NCBI GenBank assembly: GCA_963795795.1
Contig: CAWCJS010000034.1
Coordinates: 248,001 to 312,000 of the forward strand
DNA length: 64,000 bases
Direction: 5' to 3'
From: Palsa-504 sp963795795
Lineage (GTDB): Bacteria; Actinomycetota; Actinomycetes; Streptosporangiales; Streptosporangiaceae
The translations under genes and the position numbers were made by a program. Shown piece after piece: positions 50,771 to 58,029 of the stretch (position 1 is its first letter; each line of letters starts with the position of its first letter). Below the pieces are notes generated by a model, which ran no database searches, had not been told where the DNA came from, and saw nothing but the letters and a program-made list of their open reading frames with translations.

Positions 50771-52396
50771 ATGCAGGAGAACGAGAGCCCCGGCGAGGGC
50801 GGCTGGGAACAGCCGGATCCGCCGGACCACCCTGATCAGGAGACGATCGCCCTCGGGTACGGGGGTTACCCGAACGACGTTGACCGGGGCGGCTTCGGTG
50901 AGGACGGGTACGGGCCGACCGGGTACGGCCGGTACGGCACGGCTGGCTACGGCGGATCCGGCACCGCCAGCTACGGCGGATCCCCTACGGCCGGCTACCG
51001 CGGATCCCCCACCGCCAGCTACGGCGGATCCCCCACGGCCGGCTACGGCGGGCCAAGCATCGCTGGCGCGGGCAGCTCCGGCGGGTCCGACCGTGCCGGG
51101 TGGGGGCCGTACGCGCCCATACCCCCGCCGCCGCTCCCCCCGAGGCGGCGCGGGCGCATGCTCCGCTACGTCACCGCCGCCGTGCTCGCCGCGGGCCTCG
51201 GGGCAGGGGTGACCGCCGCCTTCGACACCCAGGACGCGGGCGCGGGCTCCTCCCCCGGCGTCGCCGCCAGCGATGTCCCAGGGCCGCACGACAACGCGGC
51301 CGGCAGCGGGTCGTCGTCCTCGCCGCTGAACCTGGCGGCGGTCGAGGCCAAGGTCAGGCCGGGCCTGGTCGATATCGACGCCACGCTCAGGTACCAAAAT
51401 GAATCGGCCGAGGGGACCGGGATGATCCTGTCGCCGACGGGCCTGGTCCTGACCAACAATCACGTGATCGACGGCGCCACCTCCGTGGTCGTGACCCTGG
51501 CCCGGTCGGGCGCGAAGTACCAGGCCCGGGTGGTCGGCTACGACAACGCCGATGACATCGCGCTGCTCCAGATCACCGGCGCCCCGCCGCAGACCTCGGT
51601 CAGCTTCGGCAACTCCGCGCAGGTCAGCCTGGGCACCCCGGTGCTGGCGCTCGGGAACGCCGAGGGACGGGGCGGCGTGACGCCCGCCCGGGGCGTCATC
51701 GACGGGCTGAACCGCTCTATCCAGGCCAGCGACGAGGGATCGGGCACCACCGAGGACCTGACCCACATGCTCCAGACCAACGCCGGGATCCAGCAGGGCG
51801 ATTCTGGCGGCGCCTTGGTGAACAACGCGGGCCAGGTCATCGGCATGATCACCGCCGCGAACACCGGCACGGGGCCTTCCGCAGGCACGGCCGGCTTCGC
51901 CATCCCGATCGACACCGCGCTGGCCATCGCCAGGCAGATCGCCGCGGGCCACGCCAGCGCCACGGTGTATATCGGCACACCCGGCTTCCTGGGCGTCGTG
52001 GTCGCGCAGAGCAACAGCCCAGACCCGCGCCAGCAGGCCTTCGACCAGCAGCAGGCGGCGCGGGGCGGACGGGGCGGCCACGGCCACCCGGGCCGTATCG
52101 GCGCGGGCTGCCTGGCCGCTGGTCAGCCCCCCGCCGGGGTGCCGGCCAGCATCGCGCCGGTCGGCACCGGAGCGCTCATCGTCGGCACCCTGTGCGGGTC
52201 GGCCGTGGCCAGCGACGGCCTGGTGCCGGGCGACGTGATCATCTCGGTCAACGGCCAGGCCGTCACCACGCCGGGCTCGCTCACCGACATCACGGCCAGG
52301 TACCACCCGGGGACGGTCGTCTCGGTCACCTGGGCTGGGGTCAACGGCATCAGGCACACGACGTCGGTCACGCTCGGCAGCGGTCCAGCCAGGTAG
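50771..52396 (+). CDS. HtrA/DegP-type membrane-anchored serine protease with PDZ domain
   Basis: 541 residues. A cytoplasmic N-terminal tail (about 1-135) rich in Gly, Tyr, Ser and Pro, with five 8-residue repeats (GYGGSPTA type), leads to one membrane segment (RYVTAAVLAAGLGAGVTAAF), then a trypsin-like domain with His in LTNNHVIDGA, Asp in NADDIALLQI and Ser in QGDSGGALVN, and a C-terminal PDZ domain (GDVIISVNGQAV). An insertion rich in Gln, Gly and His separates protease and PDZ. ATG 50771 is chosen (GGCGAGG upstream); the frame extends further but without family features. Probable envelope protein quality control. The stop lies in a 15-bp repeat array. Confidence 0.9.
   Translation: MQENESPGEGGWEQPDPPDHPDQETIALGYGGYPNDVDRGGFGEDGYGPTGYGRYGTAGYGGSGTASYGGSPTAGYRGSPTASYGGSPTAGYGGPSIAGAGSSGGSDRAGWGPYAPIPPPPLPPRRRGRMLRYVTAAVLAAGLGAGVTAAFDTQDAGAGSSPGVAASDVPGPHDNAAGSGSSSSPLNLAAVEAKVRPGLVDIDATLRYQNESAEGTGMILSPTGLVLTNNHVIDGATSVVVTLARSGAKYQARVVGYDNADDIALLQITGAPPQTSVSFGNSAQVSLGTPVLALGNAEGRGGVTPARGVIDGLNRSIQASDEGSGTTEDLTHMLQTNAGIQQGDSGGALVNNAGQVIGMITAANTGTGPSAGTAGFAIPIDTALAIARQIAAGHASATVYIGTPGFLGVVVAQSNSPDPRQQAFDQQQAARGGRGGHGHPGRIGAGCLAAGQPPAGVPASIAPVGTGALIVGTLCGSAVASDGLVPGDVIISVNGQAVTTPGSLTDITARYHPGTVVSVTWAGVNGIRHTTSVTLGSGPAR
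50921..51040 (+). repeat. 24-bp coding repeats in the HtrA head
   Basis: Five 24-bp units, each encoding [GS]-Y-[GR]-[GR]-[SY]-[PG]-T-A. Units from 50945 on are nearly identical and carry GGATCC. They encode the repetitive cytoplasmic tail. Confidence 0.8.
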
Positions 52397-52515
52397 GGTC
52401 CCGCGACCTGGGGTCCCGCGAGCTGGGGTCCAGCCAGGTAGGGTCCCGCGAGCTAGGGTCCAGCCAGGTAGGGTCTCGCGAGCTAGGGTCCCGCGAGGCA
52501 GGGTCCCGCCCGGCC
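52381..52515. repeat. nine-unit 15-bp minisatellite over the htrA stop codon
   Basis: Nine contiguous 15-bp units, mostly GGGTCCCGCGAGCTA or GGGTCCAGCCAGGTA. The first unit (52381-52395) contains the last HtrA codons; the TAG is at 52394-52396. Two unit types alternate, suggesting a former 30-bp period. A GC hairpin follows directly. Confidence 0.85.
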
Positions 52516-52517
52516 AG

Positions 52518-52541
52518 GGGCCCGGCCCTGCGTCCGGGCCC
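52518..52541. terminator. hairpin between convergent htrA and dapE-like genes
   Basis: Perfect 8-bp stem GGGCCCGG (52518-52525) with CCGGGCCC (52534-52541) and an 8-nt loop, just before the dapE-like stop at 52551. It could terminate transcription from both sides. Confidence 0.6.
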
Positions 52542-52550
52542 TGCGTCCGG

Positions 52551-53627
52551 TCAGGCGCCGAGCCAGGACCGCAGCCGCGCCTCGCAGGCGGCGATCGCGT
52601 CGATCTCCACGTACTCATCCGGCGTGTGCGCGATCTCGGAGATGCCCGGGCCGTAGTTCACCGCCGGTACGCCGAGCGCGGCGAACCTGGCCACGTCGGT
52701 CCAGCCGAGCTTGGCGCGCGGGGTGCCGCCGACCGCCGCCACGAAGTCCGCCGCGGCGGGCTCGGCCAGGCCCGGGCGAGCGCCCTCGGCGACGTCGAGC
52801 ACCGTCACCGGCCACGCCGGGAACAGCGAGCGCACGAACTCCTCCGCCTGCGCCGCGTCCCGGTCTGGCGCGAACCGGTAGTTGACGGTCACCACGCACT
52901 CGTCGGGGACCACGTTCCCCGCCACGCCGCCCCGGATTCCGACGGCGTTCAGGCCCTCGTGGTAGCGCAGCCCTTCGACCTCGGGCTCCCTGGCCACGTA
53001 GCCGCGCAGCACGGCGAGGATGTCGCCGGCCTCGTGGATCGCGTTGCGCCCCATCCAGGAGCGCGCCGTGTGCGCCCGCCGGCCCGAGGCGGTGATCTCC
53101 GCGCGCAACGTGCCCTGGCATCCCCCCTCGATCTCGCCCGCGCTCGGTTCCATCAGGACCGCGAAATCGCCAGCCATCAGGTCGGGGCGCGTGCGGCTCA
53201 GCCGTCCCAGCCCGTTGCGCTCGGCCGCGACCTCCTCGCAGTCGTAGAACACGTAGGTGACGTCCCGGCCGGGCGCGGTCAGCGAGGCGGCGAGCCGGAG
53301 CTGGACCGCCACCCCGGATTTCATGTCGGTCGTCCCGCAGCCGTACAGGCGGGAGCCTTCGACGCGGGAGGGAAGGTTGCCCGCGAGCGGGACGGTATCG
53401 AGGTGACCGGCCAGGATCACCCGTTCCGGCCGCCCCAGCGTCGTACGCGCCACGATCGTGTTGCCGTCCCGGTAGACGGCCAGATGCGGCAGCGGGCGCA
53501 GCGCACGCTCGACGGCGTCCGCGAGCGGCCCCTCCTCGCCGCTGACCGAGGGGATGTCGACGATCTGCGCGGTCAGCGCCGCGCCCTCCAGGTCCAGGTC
53601 AAGATCAAGGTCTAGGTCAGAGTCCAC
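52551..53627 (-). CDS. dapE: succinyl-diaminopimelate desuccinylase-like M20 hydrolase
   Basis: Zinc hydrolase of 358 residues, closest in pattern to actinobacterial DapE of lysine/peptidoglycan synthesis. Metal sites: His and Asp in LAGHLDTVP, bridging Asp in CGTTDMKSG, the Glu pair in YDCEEVAAERNG, Glu in VLMEPSAGEIEGG and the final His in EIAHTPDE. The dimerisation domain starts at GGCQGTLRAEI, with RRAHTARSW supplying the substrate His. The start is GTG 53627; the first 12 residues are a Asp-Leu dipeptide run from six 6-bp units (53590-53625), so the native start or length may vary. It lies between two minisatellites. Confidence 0.87.
   Translation of the reverse strand: MDSDLDLDLDLDLEGAALTAQIVDIPSVSGEEGPLADAVERALRPLPHLAVYRDGNTIVARTTLGRPERVILAGHLDTVPLAGNLPSRVEGSRLYGCGTTDMKSGVAVQLRLAASLTAPGRDVTYVFYDCEEVAAERNGLGRLSRTRPDLMAGDFAVLMEPSAGEIEGGCQGTLRAEITASGRRAHTARSWMGRNAIHEAGDILAVLRGYVAREPEVEGLRYHEGLNAVGIRGGVAGNVVPDECVVTVNYRFAPDRDAAQAEEFVRSLFPAWPVTVLDVAEGARPGLAEPAAADFVAAVGGTPRAKLGWTDVARFAALGVPAVNYGPGISEIAHTPDEYVEIDAIAACEARLRSWLGA
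53590..53625 (-). repeat. 6-bp repeat at the dapE-like start
   Basis: Six hexamers related to AGGTCA (plus-strand reading) encode the Asp-Leu/Asp-Ser run right after the GTG. Because the unit is a multiple of three, copy changes would alter length but not frame. Confidence 0.7.
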
Positions 53628-53631
53628 CCAG

Positions 53632-54690
53632 TCAGGATAGGGATGTGGCGGGGGCAGGACCTGGGGTGCCGGGGCGGGCAGGAGCTGGGGTGGCCGGGCG
53701 GGCAGGAGCTGGGGTGGCCGGGCGGGCAGGAGCTGGGGTGCCCGGGCGGGCAGGGCCGGGGGGTACCCGGGCGGGCAGCGCCCGGGCCGCGGCGCGTAGC
53801 GCGGTCACGATCACCGCGACCGAGGGCCTGCGCACGCTGGCCGTACGGGTCACGGCGTAGATGTCCCGGGCCAGGTCCAGGCCGTGCGGCAGGTCACGGA
53901 CCGCCACCCGGCGCTCCCCCGCGGCGATGCCCAGCCTCGGCAGGATGGCGATGCCGATCCCGCGCGCCACCAGGCTCACGATGGTGGACATGCCCTCGAA
54001 CTCCGAGAGCACCGGGGGCACCACTCCCACCGCGGCCAGCAGCCGGTCCACGGCCTGCCGGGACGGCTCGCTGGCGGGCGCGGCCAGCCACGGCTCGTGC
54101 CGCAGCGCCCGCAGGTCGACGGGCTGGCCGTGATCGGCGGCCCGGTGGGCGCGCGGGACGACCAGGACCAGCTGGTCGCGGACCAGGTGGAAGCAGGTCA
54201 AGATGGAGCCGCCCGCCTCGATGTCGTCGGCCAGGCGGCCGGTCCAGTCGTCCACGATCGCGACGTCCACCTCGCCGGACCTGACCTGACTCAGGCCCTC
54301 ACGAGCCGGGGTCTGGCGCAGCACGAGCGTCAGCCCCGGGTGCTCGCGCAGGCTGCGCGCGAGCGCGGGCGCGAACGCGACCGCCGCGGACGGGAACGCC
54401 GTCGCGACGACCCGCCCGGCCAGCTCGCCGGCCCGGGCGGACAGGTCGGTCTCGGCCTCCTCGACCATGGCCAGGATTCGCTCGGCGTGCTCGGCTAGGC
54501 GCCGGCCCGCGTCGGTGAGCTCGGCCCGGCGGGCGGACCGGTCCAGCAGCGCGGTGCCCGCCTCGCGCTCGAGAGCGGCGAGCTGCTGCGATACGGCGGA
54601 CGGCGTGTAGCCGAGGACGGCGGCCGTCCTGGCGATCGTGCCCCGGGCGGCGAACTCCTTGAGCAGCCGGAGCCTGTGCAGGTCGAGCAT
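53632..54690 (-). CDS. LysR-family transcriptional regulator with repeat C-terminus
   Basis: 352 residues. The N-terminal helix-turn-helix (about 1-65) shows FAARGTIARTAAVLGYTPSAVSQQLAALE; the periplasmic-binding-like effector domain follows with GRVVATAFPSAAV, SGEVDVAIVDDW and GIGIAILPRLG. The last 40 or so residues are five 8-residue repeats (P-[AG]-T-P-[AG]-P-A-R), absent from normal LysR proteins. It is divergent from the aminotransferase gene with 183 bp between, the usual layout for a LysR protein controlling its neighbour; the AT-rich stretch around 54700-54725 is the likely binding region. Confidence 0.87.
   Translation of the reverse strand: MLDLHRLRLLKEFAARGTIARTAAVLGYTPSAVSQQLAALEREAGTALLDRSARRAELTDAGRRLAEHAERILAMVEEAETDLSARAGELAGRVVATAFPSAAVAFAPALARSLREHPGLTLVLRQTPAREGLSQVRSGEVDVAIVDDWTGRLADDIEAGGSILTCFHLVRDQLVLVVPRAHRAADHGQPVDLRALRHEPWLAAPASEPSRQAVDRLLAAVGVVPPVLSEFEGMSTIVSLVARGIGIAILPRLGIAAGERRVAVRDLPHGLDLARDIYAVTRTASVRRPSVAVIVTALRAAARALPARVPPGPARPGTPAPARPATPAPARPATPAPARPGTPGPAPATSLS
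53641..53760 (-). repeat. 24-bp coding repeats at the LysR C-terminus
   Basis: Five 24-bp units (53641, 53665, 53689, 53713, 53737), the middle ones nearly identical, ending 7 bp from the LysR stop codon. They encode a Pro/Ala-rich tail. Confidence 0.8.
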
Positions 54691-54873
54691 AAGAAAACCT
54701 TAGCCTCTGCTATAGATATCAGCGCTTGCGCTTATGGTCCGTGGTCCGTGAAACTTTAAGCAAGTGTTCAGGATGGTCACGGTCGCCGTGAGGTAGCTCC
54801 TCAACTTCCTCAGCGCGCCGGTGACCTGATTCATCACTCATCCGCTGATCCCGCAGCTAGGAGTGCCGCTTCC

Positions 54874-56241
54874 GTGGCTCTCACGATTGCGCCTGGGCAA
54901 ATCGAGCAATCCCCGGTTACCGAGTCCGGTACCAGCCGCCCCGGCCGTTCCTGCCTGGGTTCCTCGCGAGTGGCCGTATCGGCGACCCTCGCCGCCAACG
55001 AGACGATGGACGCCAGGCGCCGTCGCGGCGAACCGGTGCTGCCGATGGGGTTCGGCGAGGCGGGCCTCCCGGTCCATCCGCTGCTGCGCGAGGCGCTGGC
55101 CGACGCCGCCGGGTACAACTCCTACGGCCCGGTGGCCGGCCACGGCAGGCTGCGCGAGGCGGCCGCCTCGTACTGGGCCAGGCGCGGGCTGCCTACCGAC
55201 GCGGACCTGGTCGTGGCGGGCCCGGGCAGCAAGGCGCTGCTGTTCGGGCTGGTCAGCGCCATCGGCGGCGACGTCGCCGTGACCCGGCCCAGCTGGGTCA
55301 GCTACGCCGCGCAGGCCAGCCTGGCCGGGCACGCCCCGCACTTCATGCCCGGCGACGCCGGCGTGCCAGACGCCGGCGAGCTCGCCCGCGCGGTGTCGGC
55401 GGCGCGCGCGGCGGGGCGGCCGATCCGCTCGGTCATCGTCACGCTGCCCGACAACCCGACCGGGAGGGTGGCGCCGGCCGCCGCCGTGCGGGACCTGTGC
55501 TCGGTCGCGGACCGCCACGACCTGATCATCATCTCCGACGAGATCTACCGGGACCTGGTCCACGACGGCGAGGCCGGGTTCGCCAGCCCCGCGGCGCTGG
55601 CCCCCGAGCGGACGGTGGTGACCACCGGGCTGAGCAAGAACCTGGCCCTGGGCGGCTGGCGCCTGGGGGTGGCCAGGCTGCCGGACGGCTGGCTCGGGCC
55701 AGAGCTCGGCGGGCGGCTGCTCGCCGTGGGCAGCGAGATCTGGTCCGCGCCGGCCGGGCCCGTTCAGCAGGCGGCCGCGGTCGCGTTCTGCGAACCGCCC
55801 GCGCTGGCCGAGCGGGTCGCGGCCAGCCGCCGGCTGCACGCCCGCGTCGCCCAGCAGGTCGCGCTGCGGTTCGCCCGGGCTGGCGCGTCCGTGCCCGCGC
55901 CGCAGGCGGCGTTCTACGTGTACCCGGACTTCTCGCCGCTGGCGGACGTGCTCCGCCAGCGGCACGGGATCACCGGCGACGACGGCCTCGCCGCGTTGCT
56001 CCTGGCGCGGTACGGGCTCTGCGTCCTGCCCGGCAGCGCGTTCGGCGAACAGGCCTGGCGGCTGCGCCTGCGGGCGGCGACCTCGCTCCTCTACGGCGAG
56101 ACCGAGGCCCAGCGCAGCGCCGCGCTGGACGCGGCCGACGCGTGCTCCCTGCCCTGGATCGCCGCCTCGCTGGACCGGCTGGACGAGGTGCTGGCCGACC
56201 TGACTGGATGCGGGAGTGGTACCACCGGTCGTTCGGGATAA
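54874..56241 (+). CDS. class I/II PLP-dependent aminotransferase
   Basis: Fold-type I aminotransferase of 455 residues. Recognised by GYNSYGPVAGHGRLREA (substrate loop), PDNPTGRVA, the Asp-Tyr of ISDEIYRDLVH, the PLP Lys in TTGLSKNLALGGWRLG and the Arg of WRLRLRAATS. The first 35 residues lack family similarity, so a start further downstream is possible; GTG 54874 has TAGGAG upstream. It resembles aspartate/aromatic aminotransferases; donor and acceptor are not predictable. Divergent from a LysR regulator and followed 17 bp later by a HAD phosphatase. Confidence 0.87.
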   Translation: MALTIAPGQIEQSPVTESGTSRPGRSCLGSSRVAVSATLAANETMDARRRRGEPVLPMGFGEAGLPVHPLLREALADAAGYNSYGPVAGHGRLREAAASYWARRGLPTDADLVVAGPGSKALLFGLVSAIGGDVAVTRPSWVSYAAQASLAGHAPHFMPGDAGVPDAGELARAVSAARAAGRPIRSVIVTLPDNPTGRVAPAAAVRDLCSVADRHDLIIISDEIYRDLVHDGEAGFASPAALAPERTVVTTGLSKNLALGGWRLGVARLPDGWLGPELGGRLLAVGSEIWSAPAGPVQQAAAVAFCEPPALAERVAASRRLHARVAQQVALRFARAGASVPAPQAAFYVYPDFSPLADVLRQRHGITGDDGLAALLLARYGLCVLPGSAFGEQAWRLRLRAATSLLYGETEAQRSAALDAADACSLPWIAASLDRLDEVLADLTGCGSGTTGRSG

Positions 56242-56258
56242 CGGGTTTGATTGTCGTT

Positions 56259-56951
56259 ATGGACTTCGCCGAGCCCCCGCCGCCCGCGTTCCTGTTCGAC
56301 CTGGACGGGACGCTCATCGACAGCGTGTACCAGCACGTCATCGCCTGGCGCGCGGCGCTGTCCGAGATCGGGATCGACCTGTCGGTCTGGCGGATCCACC
56401 GGCGGATCGGGATGAGCGGCGGGCTGTTCGTGTCCGCGCTGCTGCGGGAGACGGGGCGGTCGCTGTCCCGGGCCGACATCGACCTGCTCCAGCAGGCGCA
56501 CGCGGCGCAGTACCGGGCGCAGGCCGGCGCCGTCACCCCGCTGCCCGGGGCGCGCGATCTGCTCGGCACCCTCACCGAGGCGGGCGTGCCGTGGGCCATC
56601 GCGACCAGCGGGTACGCGGCGACCGCGCGGCCCGCGCTCGCGCTGCTCGGGCTGCCCGACGACACCCCGATGGTGACGCGCGACATGGTGCGGCACGCCA
56701 AGCCCGACCCCGACCTGTTCCTGGCCGCGGCCGCCCTGCTCGGCGTGGACCCGAGGTCCGCGATGGTGGTCGGCGACAGCGTCTGGGACCTGCTCGCGGC
56801 GCGGCGCGCCGGGGCGCTCGGGGTGGGGCTGCTGTCGGGCGGGTACGGGCGGGAGGAACTCGAGCGCGCCGGGGCGTACCGGGTCTACGCGGACCCGGCC
56901 GAGATGCTCGCGCGCCTCGACGAGCTCGGCGTCAGGACCGGGCCGCACTGA
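56259..56951 (+). CDS. HAD-family phosphatase
   Basis: 230 residues. HAD motif I is FLFDLDGTLIDS near residue 12, motif II IATSGY near 115, motif III Lys in HAKPDPDLF and motif IV VVGDSVWDLLAARR. The helical cap between motifs I and II is of the C1 beta-phosphoglucomutase/Gph type. ATG 56259 is the start that places motif I at the usual position; the longer open frame upstream is antisense-like to the aminotransferase reading. Probably cotranscribed with the aminotransferase. A phosphoglycolate or sugar-phosphate phosphatase role is possible. Confidence 0.88.
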   Translation: MDFAEPPPPAFLFDLDGTLIDSVYQHVIAWRAALSEIGIDLSVWRIHRRIGMSGGLFVSALLRETGRSLSRADIDLLQQAHAAQYRAQAGAVTPLPGARDLLGTLTEAGVPWAIATSGYAATARPALALLGLPDDTPMVTRDMVRHAKPDPDLFLAAAALLGVDPRSAMVVGDSVWDLLAARRAGALGVGLLSGGYGREELERAGAYRVYADPAEMLARLDELGVRTGPH

Positions 56952-57122
56952 CGTTCGCGAGTACGCCACACGGGTCCCGCAGACCCCACAAATCCCCCTA
57001 CACACTGTGACGAACTCTCATTGTGGCGTGTTCACAAGGTTTTCGCCTGCAGGTCGCATGGGTCTTGCTAGCAGCGGCACCTTCGCTCGCGAGTGGAGAT
57101 TAAATAGATGGGTAAGCGGTCG

Positions 57123-57145
57123 GGGCGCCCGGATTGGGGGCGCCC
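57123..57145 (+). other. hairpin in the usp leader
   Basis: Perfect 8-bp palindromic arms GGGCGCCC at 57123-57130 and 57138-57145 with a 7-nt loop, 27 bp before the usp GTG and inside a short frame starting at ATG 57108. It could be a leader attenuator or a terminator. The rest of 56952-57171 shows an AT-rich GAGATTAAATAGATG segment and no gene I can support. Confidence 0.45.
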
Positions 57146-57171
57146 TGGGTTAGTCGTGGAGGCGAATCGCA

Positions 57172-57696
57172 GTGCCCACCGTGCGTCGGGTCATCGTTGG
57201 CGTGCATGGGTCGCTAGGGAGCCTGCAGGCGCTGCGCTACGCGGCGGCCGAGGCCAGGCAGCGCGACGTGCCACTGCTGCCGGTCATCGCCTGGGTCCCG
57301 CCGGGCGGTGACCTCGCGGAGCGCCGGCACTCCTCGCCGTACCTGCGCAAGCTCTGGCGGGAGGCCGCCTGGGAGCGGCTCACTACGGCGTTTGACGACG
57401 GCCTCGGCGGGATGCCCGCCGACCTGCACGTCGAGCCGCACGTGGAACGCGGCCAGACCGGTGCCGTGCTGGTCGACGTGGCCAACCAGCCGGAAGACCT
57501 GCTCATCATCGGGACCGGCCGCCGGCGCTTCCTCGCCCGGCTATTCCGGAGTTCGGTGACGCGGTACTGCCTGGCGAACGCGAAGTGCCCGGTGCTCGCC
57601 GTCCCGCCCTCGGCGCTGATGGACGAGATGAGCCGCGGGTTGCGCTCCTGGCAGTTGCGCCGGCACGCGCTCATCCCGGACACCCCGGAGATCTAG
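57172..57696 (+). CDS. universal stress protein (UspA fold)
   Basis: 174 residues, one Usp domain. The N-terminus VRRVIVGVHGSLGSLQALRYAA and the ATP-binding motif G-T-G-x-R-R followed by LFRSSVTRYCLANAKCPVLAVP (G-x-G-x9-S-[ST] type) are visible, though the first Asp of typical VGVDGS is His. GTG start with GGAGG upstream. It sits just before the kdp operon, separated by a palindromic hairpin. Usp proteins in actinobacteria are commonly dormancy- or hypoxia-induced; KdpD sensors also contain Usp domains, but no kdpD is nearby. Confidence 0.87.
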   Translation: MPTVRRVIVGVHGSLGSLQALRYAAAEARQRDVPLLPVIAWVPPGGDLAERRHSSPYLRKLWREAAWERLTTAFDDGLGGMPADLHVEPHVERGQTGAVLVDVANQPEDLLIIGTGRRRFLARLFRSSVTRYCLANAKCPVLAVPPSALMDEMSRGLRSWQLRRHALIPDTPEI

Positions 57697-57713
57697 CGTC
57701 CCGCGCCCCGCAT

Positions 57714-57731
57714 GGGTTCCGTTAGGAACCC
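57714..57731. promoter_or_regulatory. 18-bp palindrome between usp and kdp
   Basis: GGGTTCC-GTTA-GGAACCC, perfect 7-bp arms, with weaker outer pairing (CCGC before, GCGG after). It may be a terminator of usp or an operator; its GGGxCC...GGxCCC outline recalls hypoxia-regulator (DosR-type) boxes but does not match them exactly. Confidence 0.45.
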
Positions 57732-57860
57732 GGCTGCGGGCGCATGGGTCCTGCAAGGGCGCTTCTAATGGTCGCTCCCAGACCGTTAACTAACGATGTG
57801 CTTCCGGGCTGAGACGTGCCCGGCATCGCTATGACCAGCGGCTCGTCACTAGGAGTTACC

Positions 57861-57950
57861 GTGTGGGACCTGTTCTACGTCGGCCTGACGATCGTCGTCT
57901 TCGCCGTGCTGCTCCTCATCGTGAAGGGGGTCGAGAGCTTTGAGCGCTGA
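57861..57950 (+). CDS. 29-residue membrane mini-protein preceding kdpF
   Basis: GTG 57861 to TGA 57950 encodes a single hydrophobic helix flanked by Trp-Asp-Leu at the start and Val-Glu-Ser-Phe-Glu-Arg at the end. TAGGAG lies 6 nt before the GTG, and the stop overlaps the kdpF frame, so it is translated from the kdp mRNA. Its size and topology equal KdpF, suggesting a second KdpF-like stabilising peptide. Not annotated in most genomes because of its length. Confidence 0.65.
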   Translation: MWDLFYVGLTIVVFAVLLLIVKGVESFER

Positions 57951-58029
57951 GAACTGGATCGGCCTGATCGGTGGCGTCCTGCTGACGATCTACCTGTTCG
58001 TGGCCCTGGTCCTCCCCGAGAGGTTCTGA
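57940..58029 (+). CDS. kdpF: potassium-transporting ATPase subunit KdpF
   Basis: 29-residue single-helix subunit that stabilises the KdpABC complex. TTG 57940 gives M-S-A-E-N-W-I-G-L at the start and L-V-L-P-E-R-F at the end, the typical KdpF pattern with the closing P-E-R-F. It overlaps the upstream mini-protein by 11 bp, and its TGA shares a base with the kdpA ATG (TGATG). Confidence 0.85.
   Translation: MSAENWIGLIGGVLLTIYLFVALVLPERF

Noticed and set aside
52381..52515. The 15-bp array as a CRISPR
   Set aside because: Units are contiguous without spacers, far shorter than CRISPR repeats, and no cas genes are nearby.
57001..57040. TTCAC/CTCAT boxes before usp as another regulon member
   Set aside because: The two boxes are 14 bp apart, not 11, and no xAnnnT lies at the right distance.
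57732..57860. A c-di-AMP (ydaO-type) riboswitch upstream of kdp
   Set aside because: The leader is short and I find none of the conserved G-rich blocks; no supported structure.
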